Source of the DNA: Pseudomonas baltica
Lineage (GTDB): Bacteria; Pseudomonadota; Gammaproteobacteria; Pseudomonadales; Pseudomonadaceae
Direction: 5' to 3'
DNA: 64,000 nt
NCBI RefSeq assembly: GCF_031880315.1
Contig: NZ_CP134771.1
Coordinates: 5,643,001-5,707,000, forward strand
In this document: positions 27,319 through 35,316 of the stretch, one piece after another
Numbering within the stretch: the first letter of the stretch is position 1
How the letters are laid out: every line of letters begins with the position of its first letter
Notes under the pieces: generated by a model
Seen by the model: only the letters and a program-made list of their open reading frames with translations
Databases searched by the model: none
What the model was told of the DNA's origin: nothing
Position numbers and translations under genes: made by a program

Positions 27319-27402
27319 AAAATCTTCCCATCACAACACACCGGAAATGGCCCAAGGCGCTCATCGTAAATTTACAAAAGAAGGGCATGATTTTCGCTGT
27401 TT

Positions 27403-28320
27403 TCAGCGTCGCGCAGACAGCTGTTGCGGCGCCAAAAATGCATCGTGGAAATAGTTACGAAACGCCTGCATCGCCGGGCTGAATTCGCGCTCGCGATGCC
27501 ACGCCAGTCCGACACTCATCGGCGTCACCTTGTCGGTGACTGTCAGGGTTTCGATGCGTTTTCCTTCCAGTGACCAGGGGCGGTGCACCAAGTCCGAGAG
27601 GATTGCCACGCCGCTGCCATTGGCGACCATGCTGCGCACCGCTTCGACTGAACTGGTCCGCACCCGCACGTTTGGCTGCTGTCGCGCATGTTCCCAGTAG
27701 CGCATGGCACTTTGTTCGGCTTCGTCAACGGTCAGCAGAACGTAAGGTTCCTTCGCAACGTCGGCGAGGCTGACTGCCGAACGCTCACACAGGGGATGGC
27801 GGCTGGGCAGCCATAACCGGCGCTCGGAGTTGAAGAGAATCTCCGAGACGATGTCCGGGTGAGTGAGGTTTGCGGTGAGCACCACTGCCATGTCGAATCG
27901 ACCTTCCAGCAGACCCTGCTCGATGGCCGTCCGCTCTTGTTCGTGGACTTCGATGGCCACGTCCGGATGCCAGTGTTCAAGCCGTTGCAGGTGGTGCGGC
28001 AGAAAGTAACCGATCACCGTATAGCTCGCTGCCAAGCGCAATACACCACTGGCGCGGATGTCCGGCAACGGGCTGTTCAACGCGTCATCGACGCTGCGCA
28101 AAATCACGTAGGCCCGATTCAAAAAGTGCCGCCCGGCGTCGGTCAGGCTCATGCCCTGGGCCGAGCGCTGGAACAACAGCGTGCCAAGGATGCTTTCCAG
28201 TTCCTTGATCGCCGTGGTAACCGCCGACTGGGAAATATTCAAATGAATCGCGGCCTGAGAGATTTGCCCGATCTCGGCGGTGGCGACGAAATAACGGACT
28301 TGGCGCAGGGTCAGGGACAT
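27403..28320 (-). CDS. LysR-family regulator divergent from the pxp/biotin cluster
   Basis: A 305-aa regulator. The N-terminal winged helix starts MSLTLRQVRYFVATAEIGQI, with recognition helix region AAIHLNISQSAVTTAIKEL. The start is the ATG at 28320 because GGAG lies 6 bases upstream; an ATG two codons earlier is open. The effector domain follows the usual two-lobe layout. It is divergent from pxpA with 125 bases between starts, the standard arrangement for a LysR activator and its target operon. Confidence 0.9.
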   Translation of the reverse strand: MSLTLRQVRYFVATAEIGQISQAAIHLNISQSAVTTAIKELESILGTLLFQRSAQGMSLTDAGRHFLNRAYVILRSVDDALNSPLPDIRASGVLRLAASYTVIGYFLPHHLQRLEHWHPDVAIEVHEQERTAIEQGLLEGRFDMAVVLTANLTHPDIVSEILFNSERRLWLPSRHPLCERSAVSLADVAKEPYVLLTVDEAEQSAMRYWEHARQQPNVRVRTSSVEAVRSMVANGSGVAILSDLVHRPWSLEGKRIETLTVTDKVTPMSVGLAWHREREFSPAMQAFRNYFHDAFLAPQQLSARR

Positions 28321-28350
28321 GAGCACTCCGGGTGACGAGGTATCTGTTTT

Positions 28351-28370
28351 TCAGAAGATATCTCATCTGA
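28351..28370. promoter_or_regulatory. Imperfect dyad in the divergent LysR/pxpA promoter
   Basis: TCAGAAGATATCTCATCTGA has matching TCAGA/TCTGA ends around an AGATATCT core, as expected for a LysR-type T-N11-A site. It sits midway between the two starts. Position and symmetry only. Confidence 0.4.
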
Positions 28371-28445
28371 TAATAGATCTTCCCAAGGGGTTAACAGGAA
28401 TCTAACTTGACCTGCATGAAGTCACAAGCGTCGGGAGCAAGCGTG

Positions 28446-29204
28446 ATGCAGGCAGTAGATTTCAACTCTGACATGGGCGAAGGCTTTGGCCCTTGGACCA
28501 TCGGCGATGGCGTCGACAATGAGCTGATGGGCTTCATCAGTTCGGCCAACATCGCCACCGGATTTCATGCCGGCGACCCCAGCACCATGCGTCGTACCGT
28601 CGAGCAGGCCAAGCGCCTGGGCGTGGCCATCGGCGCGCATCCGGGGTTTCGCGACTTGGTTGGTTTTGGCCGTCGGCACATCAATGCGCCGGCCCAGGAA
28701 CTGGTCGACGATATGCTCTATCAGTTGGGCGCCTTGCGTGAACTCGCCCGGGTCCAAGGCGTGGCCCTGCAACACATCAAACCCCACGGCGCGCTCTACA
28801 TGCACCTGGCCCGAGACGAAGAGGCCGCCCGCTTGCTGGTGGAGAACCTCCAACGTCTGGAACCGGAGTTGCTGCTGTATTGCATGCCCGATTCTGTGAT
28901 CTGGCGGGTTGCCACGGAACTCGGCCAACCGGTGATCCGCGAGTTCTACGCCGACCGCGAATACGACCTCAGCGGCTCCATCGTCTTCACCCGCAACGTG
29001 CGGGCTTACGACCCGGCCCACGTCGCCGAGCGAGTGCTGCGTGCTTGCCAACAAGGCGTGGTGCGCACCGTCGAGGGCGAAGACCTGGCGATTGAGTTCG
29101 ATTCCATCTGCTTGCACAGCGACACACCGGGCGCCCTGGCGTTGGTCGAAGCCACGCGCAAGGCACTTGATGGCGCGGGCATAGAGGTACGAGCACCGCG
29201 CTGA
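28446..29204 (+). CDS. pxpA: LamB/YcsF family hydrolase, 5-oxoprolinase subunit A-like
   Basis: A 252-aa protein of the LamB/YcsF (PxpA) family. It opens with [15 protein letters not shown], has [29 protein letters not shown] and HIKPHGALY, and ends with [16 protein letters not shown], all family signatures that form the active site in a TIM-like barrel. In E. coli and B. subtilis PxpABC hydrolyses 5-oxoproline with ATP. The start is the ATG at 28446 after GGGAGC. Here it is followed by biotin carrier and biotin carboxylase genes, so the pathway may act on a different lactam or amide. Confidence 0.9.
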   Translation: MQAVDFNSDMGEGFGPWTIGDGVDNELMGFISSANIATGFHAGDPSTMRRTVEQAKRLGVAIGAHPGFRDLVGFGRRHINAPAQELVDDMLYQLGALRELARVQGVALQHIKPHGALYMHLARDEEAARLLVENLQRLEPELLLYCMPDSVIWRVATELGQPVIREFYADREYDLSGSIVFTRNVRAYDPAHVAERVLRACQQGVVRTVEGEDLAIEFDSICLHSDTPGALALVEATRKALDGAGIEVRAPR

Positions 29205-29298
29205 GACCAATCGAAAACACTTGGCACACAGATGCCAGGGTTTGCACTCTGATTCATTTTTTGCCTGCCTTTCTACAACTATTCCAAGAGGAACAGAC

Positions 29299-29544
29299 AT
29301 GGCCGAACACACTGTTATCACCCCGTTGCCGGGAACCTTCTATCGCAAAGCCACCCCGGAATCGACGAACTTCGTCGAGGTTGGTGCGCAGGTCAGCGCC
29401 GACACGGTGATTGGTCTGATCGAGGTTATGAAGCAGTTCTCCGAACTGTCCGCCGGGACGGCCGGTCGCCTCAGTGCCTTTCTGGTAGAAGACGGTGATC
29501 CGGTGGAACCGGGTCAAGTCGTCGCAACCCTCGACGACGAGTGA
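29299..29544 (+). CDS. Biotin carboxyl carrier-like protein (biotinyl domain)
   Basis: An 81-aa single-domain biotinyl protein. The domain covers the whole chain, from TPLPGTFYRKATP to DGDPVEPGQVVATLDD. The biotin-accepting lysine is K45 in IEVMKQFSEL, where usual carriers have EAMKM; Val and Gln flank the Met-Lys pair. AccB of fatty-acid synthesis is about twice as long, so this is a dedicated carrier. AAGAGGAAC precedes the ATG. It lies between pxpA and the biotin carboxylase, 10 bases before the latter. Confidence 0.88.
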   Translation: MAEHTVITPLPGTFYRKATPESTNFVEVGAQVSADTVIGLIEVMKQFSELSAGTAGRLSAFLVEDGDPVEPGQVVATLDDE

Positions 29545-29554
29545 GGGTGCGATC

Positions 29555-30928
29555 ATGACGCAAGCCATTCATAAATTACTGATCGCGAACCGTGGCGAGA
29601 TCGCCGTACGGATTATCCGCGCCGCCAAAGAATTGGGGATACCCACCGTTGCTGCGTGCAGTGAGGCGGACGTTGATTCCCAGGCTGCGCGCATGGCCGA
29701 TGTGGTGCACATTCTCGGCCCGGCCCGTGCCGACAAAAGTTACCTGAACATCGAGGCCTTGCTCGGCGCGTTGAAAACCACGGGCGCCAACGCAGTCCAT
29801 CCCGGTTACGGCTTTCTGTCGGAGAACGCCGATTTCGCCGAAGCAGTAGTGGCTGCCGGCGCCATTTTCGTCGGCCCGAGCGCGGAGACGATCCGGCGCA
29901 TGGGCGATAAAGCCGAGGCGCGGCGCACGGCGCAAGCCGCTGGCGTGCCGGTGGTGCCGGGTTCGCCGGGTGAACTGTTCGACGTTGAATCGGCGCTCAA
30001 GGCTGCCGAATCCGTTGGCTTCCCGCTGTTGATCAAAGCTTCGGCCGGTGGCGGCGGGCGCGGTATTCGGCTGGCGGAAAACGCCGAGCAACTGAGCGAA
30101 GAATTCCCCCGTTCCCAGCGCGAAGCCCAAGCGGCGTTTGGCAATGGAGCGGTGTACCTGGAGCGATTTATCAGCCGGGCCCGGCATATTGAAGTGCAGG
30201 TGCTGGGCGACGGTCAGCACGCCGTGCATTTGTTTGAACGCGAGTGTTCGCTGCAACGGCGCCGGCAGAAAATCTTCGAAGAAGCGCCGTCGCCAGTCCT
30301 CAGCCGGCAGCAACGGGAAACGCTGTGCGCCAGCGCCGTTCGCCTGACCGAATCCCTGGGCTACAAGGGCGCCGGCACCCTGGAATACCTGTATGACGAT
30401 GCCACCGGTGAGTTCTTCTTTATCGAGATGAACACGCGGATTCAGGTGGAGCACCCGGTCAGCGAACTGATCACGGGCATCGACCTGGTCCAGGCCATGT
30501 TGCGCATCGCTCGCGGCGAGCCGCTGGGTTTCAAGCAAAGCGACATCCGACTCAACGGCGCCGCCCTGCAAATGCGCCTGAACGCCGAAGACCCGGCGCG
30601 GGATTTCTTCCCCAGCCCAGGCGTGGTCGAGGAACTGACCTGGCCGCAGGGCGAGGGCATCCGCGTCGACACACATCTGTATCAAGGCTACCGCGTGCCG
30701 CCGTACTATGACTCGCTGCTGGCGAAGCTGATTGTTCACGGCGCGGATCGCGCCGAAGCCTTGGCCCGTGCTCGGGTTGCGGTAAGGCGGACCACGCTTA
30801 CCGGCATGGCCAGCACTTTGGCCTTGCACGGTGAACTGCTGGAACAACCGTGGCTGCACAGCGCCGACTTTCACACCGGCACCCTGGAAACCTGGCTGGC
30901 CGAGCGCTGCAACGCAGGTGATGCATGA
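29555..30928 (+). CDS. Biotin carboxylase subunit (AccC-like) of the pxp-linked carboxylase
   Basis: A 457-aa ATP-grasp enzyme that carboxylates biotin with ATP and bicarbonate. Residues 7-20 read LLIANRGEIAVRII, the glycine-rich ATP loop is KASAGGGGRGIR near 170, and the catalytic stretch EMNTRIQVEHPVSE is near 290. Length equals AccC. The start follows a weak GAG; its stop overlaps the pxpB start as ATGA. The housekeeping accC normally stands beside accB, so this copy is probably the BC subunit of a split urea-carboxylase-like enzyme. Confidence 0.92.
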   Translation: MTQAIHKLLIANRGEIAVRIIRAAKELGIPTVAACSEADVDSQAARMADVVHILGPARADKSYLNIEALLGALKTTGANAVHPGYGFLSENADFAEAVVAAGAIFVGPSAETIRRMGDKAEARRTAQAAGVPVVPGSPGELFDVESALKAAESVGFPLLIKASAGGGGRGIRLAENAEQLSEEFPRSQREAQAAFGNGAVYLERFISRARHIEVQVLGDGQHAVHLFERECSLQRRRQKIFEEAPSPVLSRQQRETLCASAVRLTESLGYKGAGTLEYLYDDATGEFFFIEMNTRIQVEHPVSELITGIDLVQAMLRIARGEPLGFKQSDIRLNGAALQMRLNAEDPARDFFPSPGVVEELTWPQGEGIRVDTHLYQGYRVPPYYDSLLAKLIVHGADRAEALARARVAVRRTTLTGMASTLALHGELLEQPWLHSADFHTGTLETWLAERCNAGDA

Positions 30929-31797
30929 GTACTCCTATCCGCTACAGCTTTGGCGCCGACGAGCATTTGTTTGCCGAAGTCAGCGACAGCATGTCCCTGG
31001 ACGCTTTCTTCAAAGGTCTGGCCGTCACCCGCGCCGTGGAACGCCTGGCGCTGGATGGCGTGCTCGATATCTGCCTGGCTAACGCGTCATTCCAGATTCG
31101 TTTCGACCCGGATCGCATCGCCCCTCACACCTTGCTCGAAGCGGTAAAAATCGCCGAGGCCGGGGCCGTCGCCGAGCGCACGTTGCACACGCGCATCATC
31201 GAGATTCCCGTGCTTTACAACGACCCTTGGACCCACGAAACCCTGATGCGTTTTCGCGATCGCCATCAAGACCCGAGCGCCACGGACCTGGAATACGCCG
31301 CACGAATCAACGGTCTGGCCGACGTCGATGCATTCATCGCGGCCCACAGTGGTGCGCCGTGGTTTGTCTCGATGGTCGGCTTCGTTGCCGGGTTGCCATT
31401 CATGTTCCAGATGGTCGAGCGCGAGCGTCAGTTGCAGGTGCCCAAGTACCTGCGCCCGCGCACCGACACACCGAAATTGACCCTTGGTCACGGCGGTTGC
31501 TTTGGTTGCATCTACTCAGTGCGCGGCGCCGGCGGTTATCAGATGTTTGGTGTCACGCCCGCGCCGATCTACGACCCGCAACAGAACCTCGCGTACCTGA
31601 AAGAACACATGGTGTTTTTCCGTCCAGGCGACATCGTGCAGTTCAAACCGATGGACCGTGAAGCCTATGACCGAGCGGTGGCCGAAGTGGAAGCCGGTTG
31701 CTTTGATCTGCGGATTCGGCCGGTGGAGTTTTCACTGGACGCGTTCCTCGCCGATCCCGTTGGCTATCCCAAGTCGTTGCAGGAGGTGTTGGCATGA
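30925..31797 (+). CDS. pxpB: KipI/allophanate hydrolase subunit 1 family protein, 5-oxoprolinase subunit B-like
   Basis: A 290-aa AHS1-domain protein, longer than the ~220 aa of E. coli PxpB. The core is recognisable in PWFVSMVGFVAGLPFMFQM and in GGCFGCIYSVRGAGGYQMFG. An extra C-terminal tail (CFDLRIRPVEFSLDAFLADP) looks like the end of the AHS1 part of urea carboxylase. In that enzyme the AHS1 and AHS2 domains form the carboxyltransferase. The gene overlaps the biotin carboxylase and pxpC by four bases each, so all are translated together. Confidence 0.88.
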   Translation: MSTPIRYSFGADEHLFAEVSDSMSLDAFFKGLAVTRAVERLALDGVLDICLANASFQIRFDPDRIAPHTLLEAVKIAEAGAVAERTLHTRIIEIPVLYNDPWTHETLMRFRDRHQDPSATDLEYAARINGLADVDAFIAAHSGAPWFVSMVGFVAGLPFMFQMVERERQLQVPKYLRPRTDTPKLTLGHGGCFGCIYSVRGAGGYQMFGVTPAPIYDPQQNLAYLKEHMVFFRPGDIVQFKPMDREAYDRAVAEVEAGCFDLRIRPVEFSLDAFLADPVGYPKSLQEVLA

Positions 31798-32768
31798 TCA
31801 AGGTCCTCAAACCCGGCCTCGCCACTTCGGTACAAGACCTGGGCCGCGAAGGGTATTACCACTTGGGCATTCCGCCGTCCGGCGCGCTTGATCAATACGC
31901 CTTGAGCGCGGCCAATCAATTGGTCGGCAACCCGGCAGGTCTGGCGGCGCTGGAATGCACGCTGCTCGGGCCTGAGTTGGAGTTTCAGCAGGATGCATTG
32001 GTGGCGGTCAGCGGCGCGCACATGACGCCACGGGTCGATGGCGTGGAAATGCACCATGACACCGCGTTCACTGTGAAGGCCGGGCAAGTGCTGCGCTTTG
32101 ACTTTCCCAAGGCTGGTGCCCGCGCTTATATCGCGGTGGCCGGCGGTATTGATGTGCCGATGGTGCTCGGCAGTCGCGCCACCTATGCGCTGGGCGCGCT
32201 CGGCGGTTTCAAGGGGCGAAGCCTGGTTGCAGGCGACGAATTGCCGGTGGGCATCGCCAGTGGCAAGAGCCGCGCCGGGGCCAGTTTGCCCATGGTGTTA
32301 CGGCAATCATTGGGTGGCGAAATCACCCTGCGGGTGGTGCCCGGTTTGTACTACCACCGCTTGACTGAATCGGCTGCGAAGAGCTTTTTCGCCGAGCCGT
32401 GGACGGTGGGTTCGGAAGCCGACCGCATCGGCTATCGCTTCAAGGGCGGCAGCGCGCTGAGCTTTCAGCCGCGGGAGCAGCCGTTCGGCGCCGGTTCCGA
32501 TCCGTCGAACATCGTCGACAGTTGCTACCCGATCGGCTCGATCCAGGTGCCCGCCGGGCTCGAACCCATCGTGCTGCACCGTGATGCGGTGTCCGGTGGC
32601 GGCTACGCGATGATTGGCACGGTGATCAGCGCTGACCTCGATTTGATCGGCCAAATGCAACCCAACCAGAAGGCCCGCTTTGTCGCGGTAACCCTCGAAG
32701 GGGCGCTGGAAGCGCGACGTTCCCATAAGAAAAAACTCAGCTGCCTGAGCAAGCTGTTTCCTTCCTGA
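31794..32768 (+). CDS. pxpC: KipA/allophanate hydrolase subunit 2 family protein, 5-oxoprolinase subunit C-like
   Basis: A 324-aa AHS2-domain protein. It opens IKVLKPGLATSVQDLGREGY, has GIPPSGALDQYALSAANQLV near residue 25, a middle YIAVAGGIDVPMVLGSRATY and the closing VLHRDAVSGGGYAMIGTV, the full family layout. With PxpB it forms a heteromer that binds the substrate. Translation is coupled to pxpB. The last ten residues (KKLSCLSKLF) are basic and not typical, perhaps a strain-specific tail. Confidence 0.9.
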   Translation: MIKVLKPGLATSVQDLGREGYYHLGIPPSGALDQYALSAANQLVGNPAGLAALECTLLGPELEFQQDALVAVSGAHMTPRVDGVEMHHDTAFTVKAGQVLRFDFPKAGARAYIAVAGGIDVPMVLGSRATYALGALGGFKGRSLVAGDELPVGIASGKSRAGASLPMVLRQSLGGEITLRVVPGLYYHRLTESAAKSFFAEPWTVGSEADRIGYRFKGGSALSFQPREQPFGAGSDPSNIVDSCYPIGSIQVPAGLEPIVLHRDAVSGGGYAMIGTVISADLDLIGQMQPNQKARFVAVTLEGALEARRSHKKKLSCLSKLFPS

Positions 32769-32814
32769 TTCTGCCCGCCGCCTAGCGCGGGCCATGCCAA
32801 ACGGTACGCCAACG

Positions 32815-32830
32815 CCGCGCTTCGGCGCGG
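32815..32830 (+). other. UUCG tetraloop hairpin between pxpC and the permease
   Basis: CCGCGC-TTCG-GCGCGG forms a very stable hairpin in the 111-base gap before the permease gene. It could protect or attenuate the transcript. No T-run follows, so it is not a clear terminator. Confidence 0.35.
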
Positions 32831-32879
32831 TGACGGCTGCCCGCGCTTCAACCTTTGACTGGCTTTGGAGTTCACGCAT

Positions 32880-34202
32880 ATGGCTGCTTTATCGCAATCG
32901 AGTCAAACCGGGGAAGACCCGGCGCATCATCCTGTCTCCACCGAAGCGCGCATGGGCCGTCTGTCCCTGACCATGGCTTGGTGGGCGGTGTGCAGCGCGA
33001 TGTTTTACATCGTGGTGGGTGCTTCATTGGCGTTGTCGTTCGGTGCGCGCAATGCGCTGATCGGCATGGTCCTGTCGGTGATCAGTTATGGACTGGTCAA
33101 CAGCGTGCTCAGCCGTTTTGCGATTCGCAGCGGCTTGTCGGTGGCGTTGTTTTCACGGCTATTGTTCGGCAGCACCGGGGCGTGCCTGGCGACGTTGATT
33201 TTCTTCTCGACCGCGATCTATTACGCGGTGTTCGAAGGTTCGGTGATCGCCGTCGCACTCAATCACCTGTACCCGGAACTGGTCTATCCGCTGGCGGCAT
33301 TGGCGGTGGTGCTCTACAGCGTGCCGATGATCCTGGGCAGCGTGCAGCACTGGCTGGACAAGCTCAACGGCGTGTTGCTGCCCGTGTACCTCGGTGGTTT
33401 GCTGGTGGCGGTGGGGCTATCGATCAGCCGTTACGGCTACCAGCCGCAATGGCTGGATTTCGGCCCGGCAACGCCCAGTGCATTCGGCTGGTGGGATTGT
33501 TTTGTCGCCTACATGGGCGTCTGGGTGTTGATGCTGTTCACCTTCGACTATGCGCGTTTCGGCAAACCTGAAGACGCCGAGTATCACGGTCGCTGGAACT
33601 TCGGCATGCCGTTCTACGCGGTGACATTTCTGCTCAACGGCGCGGCGGGCATTTACCTGGTCAGCAGCATTCCCCACGAAGGGGCGCTGAACGAAGTCTC
33701 GGTGGTGATGGCGGTTTTGCAGTTGATGGGCCTGTGGGGTTTGCTTTTTGTCTGGGCAACGCAAACCAGGATCAATACTGCCAACTACTACTTGGCGACC
33801 CTGAACATGCAGGCATTCTTTGGTCGATTTGGCCTTCGCGGTTCTTACCTGATGTGGGCAGTGGCGGTGGGGGTGATCGTCTACGGCTTGATGCTCGCGG
33901 ACGTGTTTGCCTACATCCTCAAGGCGCTGGCCTATCAGGGGATTTTCGTGGTGGCCTGGGTGGGTGTGGCGTTAGCGCAGATTGTCTACGGACGCAGTGA
34001 CGTGGCAGCGCTCGAACGGGCGGTCGCGTTTAACCCGGTGGGCTTGACGGCCTGGTTTGGCGCCACCGCATGGGGTCTTGTGTTGATGTTTTCCGGCGGC
34101 GGCCTGAGCAGCTTTTCCGCACCATCTACCGTGATAGTTGCATTTGCCTTGCAAGCAGGCTTATCCCATCGAAGCCGGTTGCGGTTACGGTTGGCAGACT
34201 AG
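32880..34202 (+). CDS. NCS1-family permease (cytosine/purine/hydantoin/allantoin type)
   Basis: A 440-aa carrier with 12 membrane segments. The first segments (TMAWWAVCSAMFYIVVGASL) and the TM6-7 region (FTFDYARFGKPEDAEYHGRW, TFLLNGAAGIYLV) match the purine-cytosine permease family, which imports nitrogen heterocycles by cation symport. The start is the ATG at 32880, with GGAG 9 bases upstream; an in-frame TTG is further up. It follows pxpC on the same strand and is likely the uptake system for the substrate of the biotin-dependent cluster, which supports a cyclic amide such as a lactam, hydantoin or pyrimidine derivative. Confidence 0.85.
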   Translation: MAALSQSSQTGEDPAHHPVSTEARMGRLSLTMAWWAVCSAMFYIVVGASLALSFGARNALIGMVLSVISYGLVNSVLSRFAIRSGLSVALFSRLLFGSTGACLATLIFFSTAIYYAVFEGSVIAVALNHLYPELVYPLAALAVVLYSVPMILGSVQHWLDKLNGVLLPVYLGGLLVAVGLSISRYGYQPQWLDFGPATPSAFGWWDCFVAYMGVWVLMLFTFDYARFGKPEDAEYHGRWNFGMPFYAVTFLLNGAAGIYLVSSIPHEGALNEVSVVMAVLQLMGLWGLLFVWATQTRINTANYYLATLNMQAFFGRFGLRGSYLMWAVAVGVIVYGLMLADVFAYILKALAYQGIFVVAWVGVALAQIVYGRSDVAALERAVAFNPVGLTAWFGATAWGLVLMFSGGGLSSFSAPSTVIVAFALQAGLSHRSRLRLRLAD

Positions 34203-34335
34203 AGTTTTGCAATCACTCATCCCGTACCCGCCTGCTCTAACAAGGTAGAGCGGGCAATGGAGGCTCATTACGAATTCGCTGATGGGTTACCTTTAGAGCG
34301 TTGCGTCCACCGGTTGAATCTACAACCCAAAGCGG

Positions 34336-34749
34336 TCAGTCAGATTTTGAGCGACAGCCAGATGACTTGTCCCAGAGGGCTGCGGAATCGACGTGGACGT
34401 GCTTTTGTTTGTGGGGCTGGAATGGCGTATCAAGCGTGCCTAGCGCTACCGAAATCCAGTCGGCAAATTCACCCTCACAACGTGACCAGAACAGGGTCGA
34501 ACCGCACTCTGCACAGAACTCGCGCAACACCGTCTGCGAGGATGCATAGGTCTTGAGGTTGTTGGCGCCGCGAAGAATTCTTAGCGCGCTACGCGGAACG
34601 CTGCCATACGATGCAAACGCTGCTCCGTGAGCCTTGCGGCACTGGCTGCAATGACAATGGCTTACTGCTTTGGGAGGGACGAGCAACTCATAACCGACCT
34701 CTGCGCAAAGGCAGCTTCCTTGATATGCCCCTGGCATTTGTTTCTCCAT
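34336..34749 (-). CDS. GFA-family zinc protein
   Basis: A 137-aa GFA/CENP-V fold protein. Zinc ligands are visible: GSCLCAEVGYE, CHCSQCRKAHG and FCAECGSTLFW, in the same order as in the gene at 13151, with which it shares the family but little else. It ends in a polar tail (KHVHVDSAALWDKSSG). The ATG at 34749 has a GTTTTG-type poor ribosome site. Stand-alone gene next to a toxin remnant. Function unknown for most of the family. Confidence 0.83.
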   Translation of the reverse strand: MEKQMPGAYQGSCLCAEVGYELLVPPKAVSHCHCSQCRKAHGAAFASYGSVPRSALRILRGANNLKTYASSQTVLREFCAECGSTLFWSRCEGEFADWISVALGTLDTPFQPHKQKHVHVDSAALWDKSSGCRSKSD

Positions 34750-34830
34750 GCGGTCAAAACAACTAGTGTAACCGCCCCGAACTCAATCCGCAGAAAGACC
34801 GCCTTTGACCGAGTGCGATCGACTATCAGA

Positions 34831-35195
34831 TCAGCAATCTTTTCGAAGCGGGCAAGCAGCCAGGGATAGGCATCCACAGTCTATGCAGCCACCCAATTTG
34901 TCTCGCAACATCATTAACGTGGCTCCTTTGGCGTGTTTGATGTCCCGTTTTTGATCCGTCTTATTGCTACCGTAAAGCATCAGACAGCTTGTCTGGCCTG
35001 ATCGGACGTGATGCACCCGGTAGCCAGGACCCACGAAAGCACGCACTTCACTCAGACCGTTGCCGACGGGCTCTGTATCACCAAAGTTTCCGTTTTGTGC
35101 CTGCAACATCCTGACGGTTACGGCTGATTTTCCTTGGACGTTTTTGATCCCGCCCAGCCAACCAGTAATTCTGGCGTGGTATCGATTGCGTACAT
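34831..35195 (-). pseudogene. Frameshifted HigB/RelE-type toxin remnant
   Basis: The lower frame reads IKNVQGKSAVTVRMLQAQNG, then NFGDTEPVGNGLSEVRAFVG, PGYRVHHV and TDQKRDIKHAKG, the classic sequence of a HigB-like (RelE/ParE superfamily) mRNA interferase. The start MYAIDTTPE (ATG at 35195) is in another frame. The two frames join if one T is restored in GAATTACTGG (near 35163-35171), giving the expected PEFTGWLGGIKN. After HAKG the sequence loses similarity, and an ATG there (with AAGGAG before it) opens only a short, truncated frame where the antitoxin should be. It is a decayed toxin-antitoxin pair unless a sequencing error explains the shift. Confidence 0.8.
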
Positions 35196-35316
35196 GGGTT
35201 TATCGTTTTCGGTCATGCGTCAAAAGTGGCCTAGTGGCCACACCTGTCCGATGCGCGCCTGTCGCGCGAACGCTTGGGCGGCGTCGACTTTGGAAGAGGA
35301 CGCAGCCACCGCGCAC

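Noticed and set aside
29220..29241. sigma-54-like TGGCAC...GC sequence before the biotin carrier
   Set aside because: The GG and GC are 9 rather than 10 bases apart and it sits inside an operon.
34203..34330. GCTCTA/TAGAGC hairpin after the NCS1 permease as terminator
   Set aside because: Stem of only 6 bases with no T-run; too weak to call.
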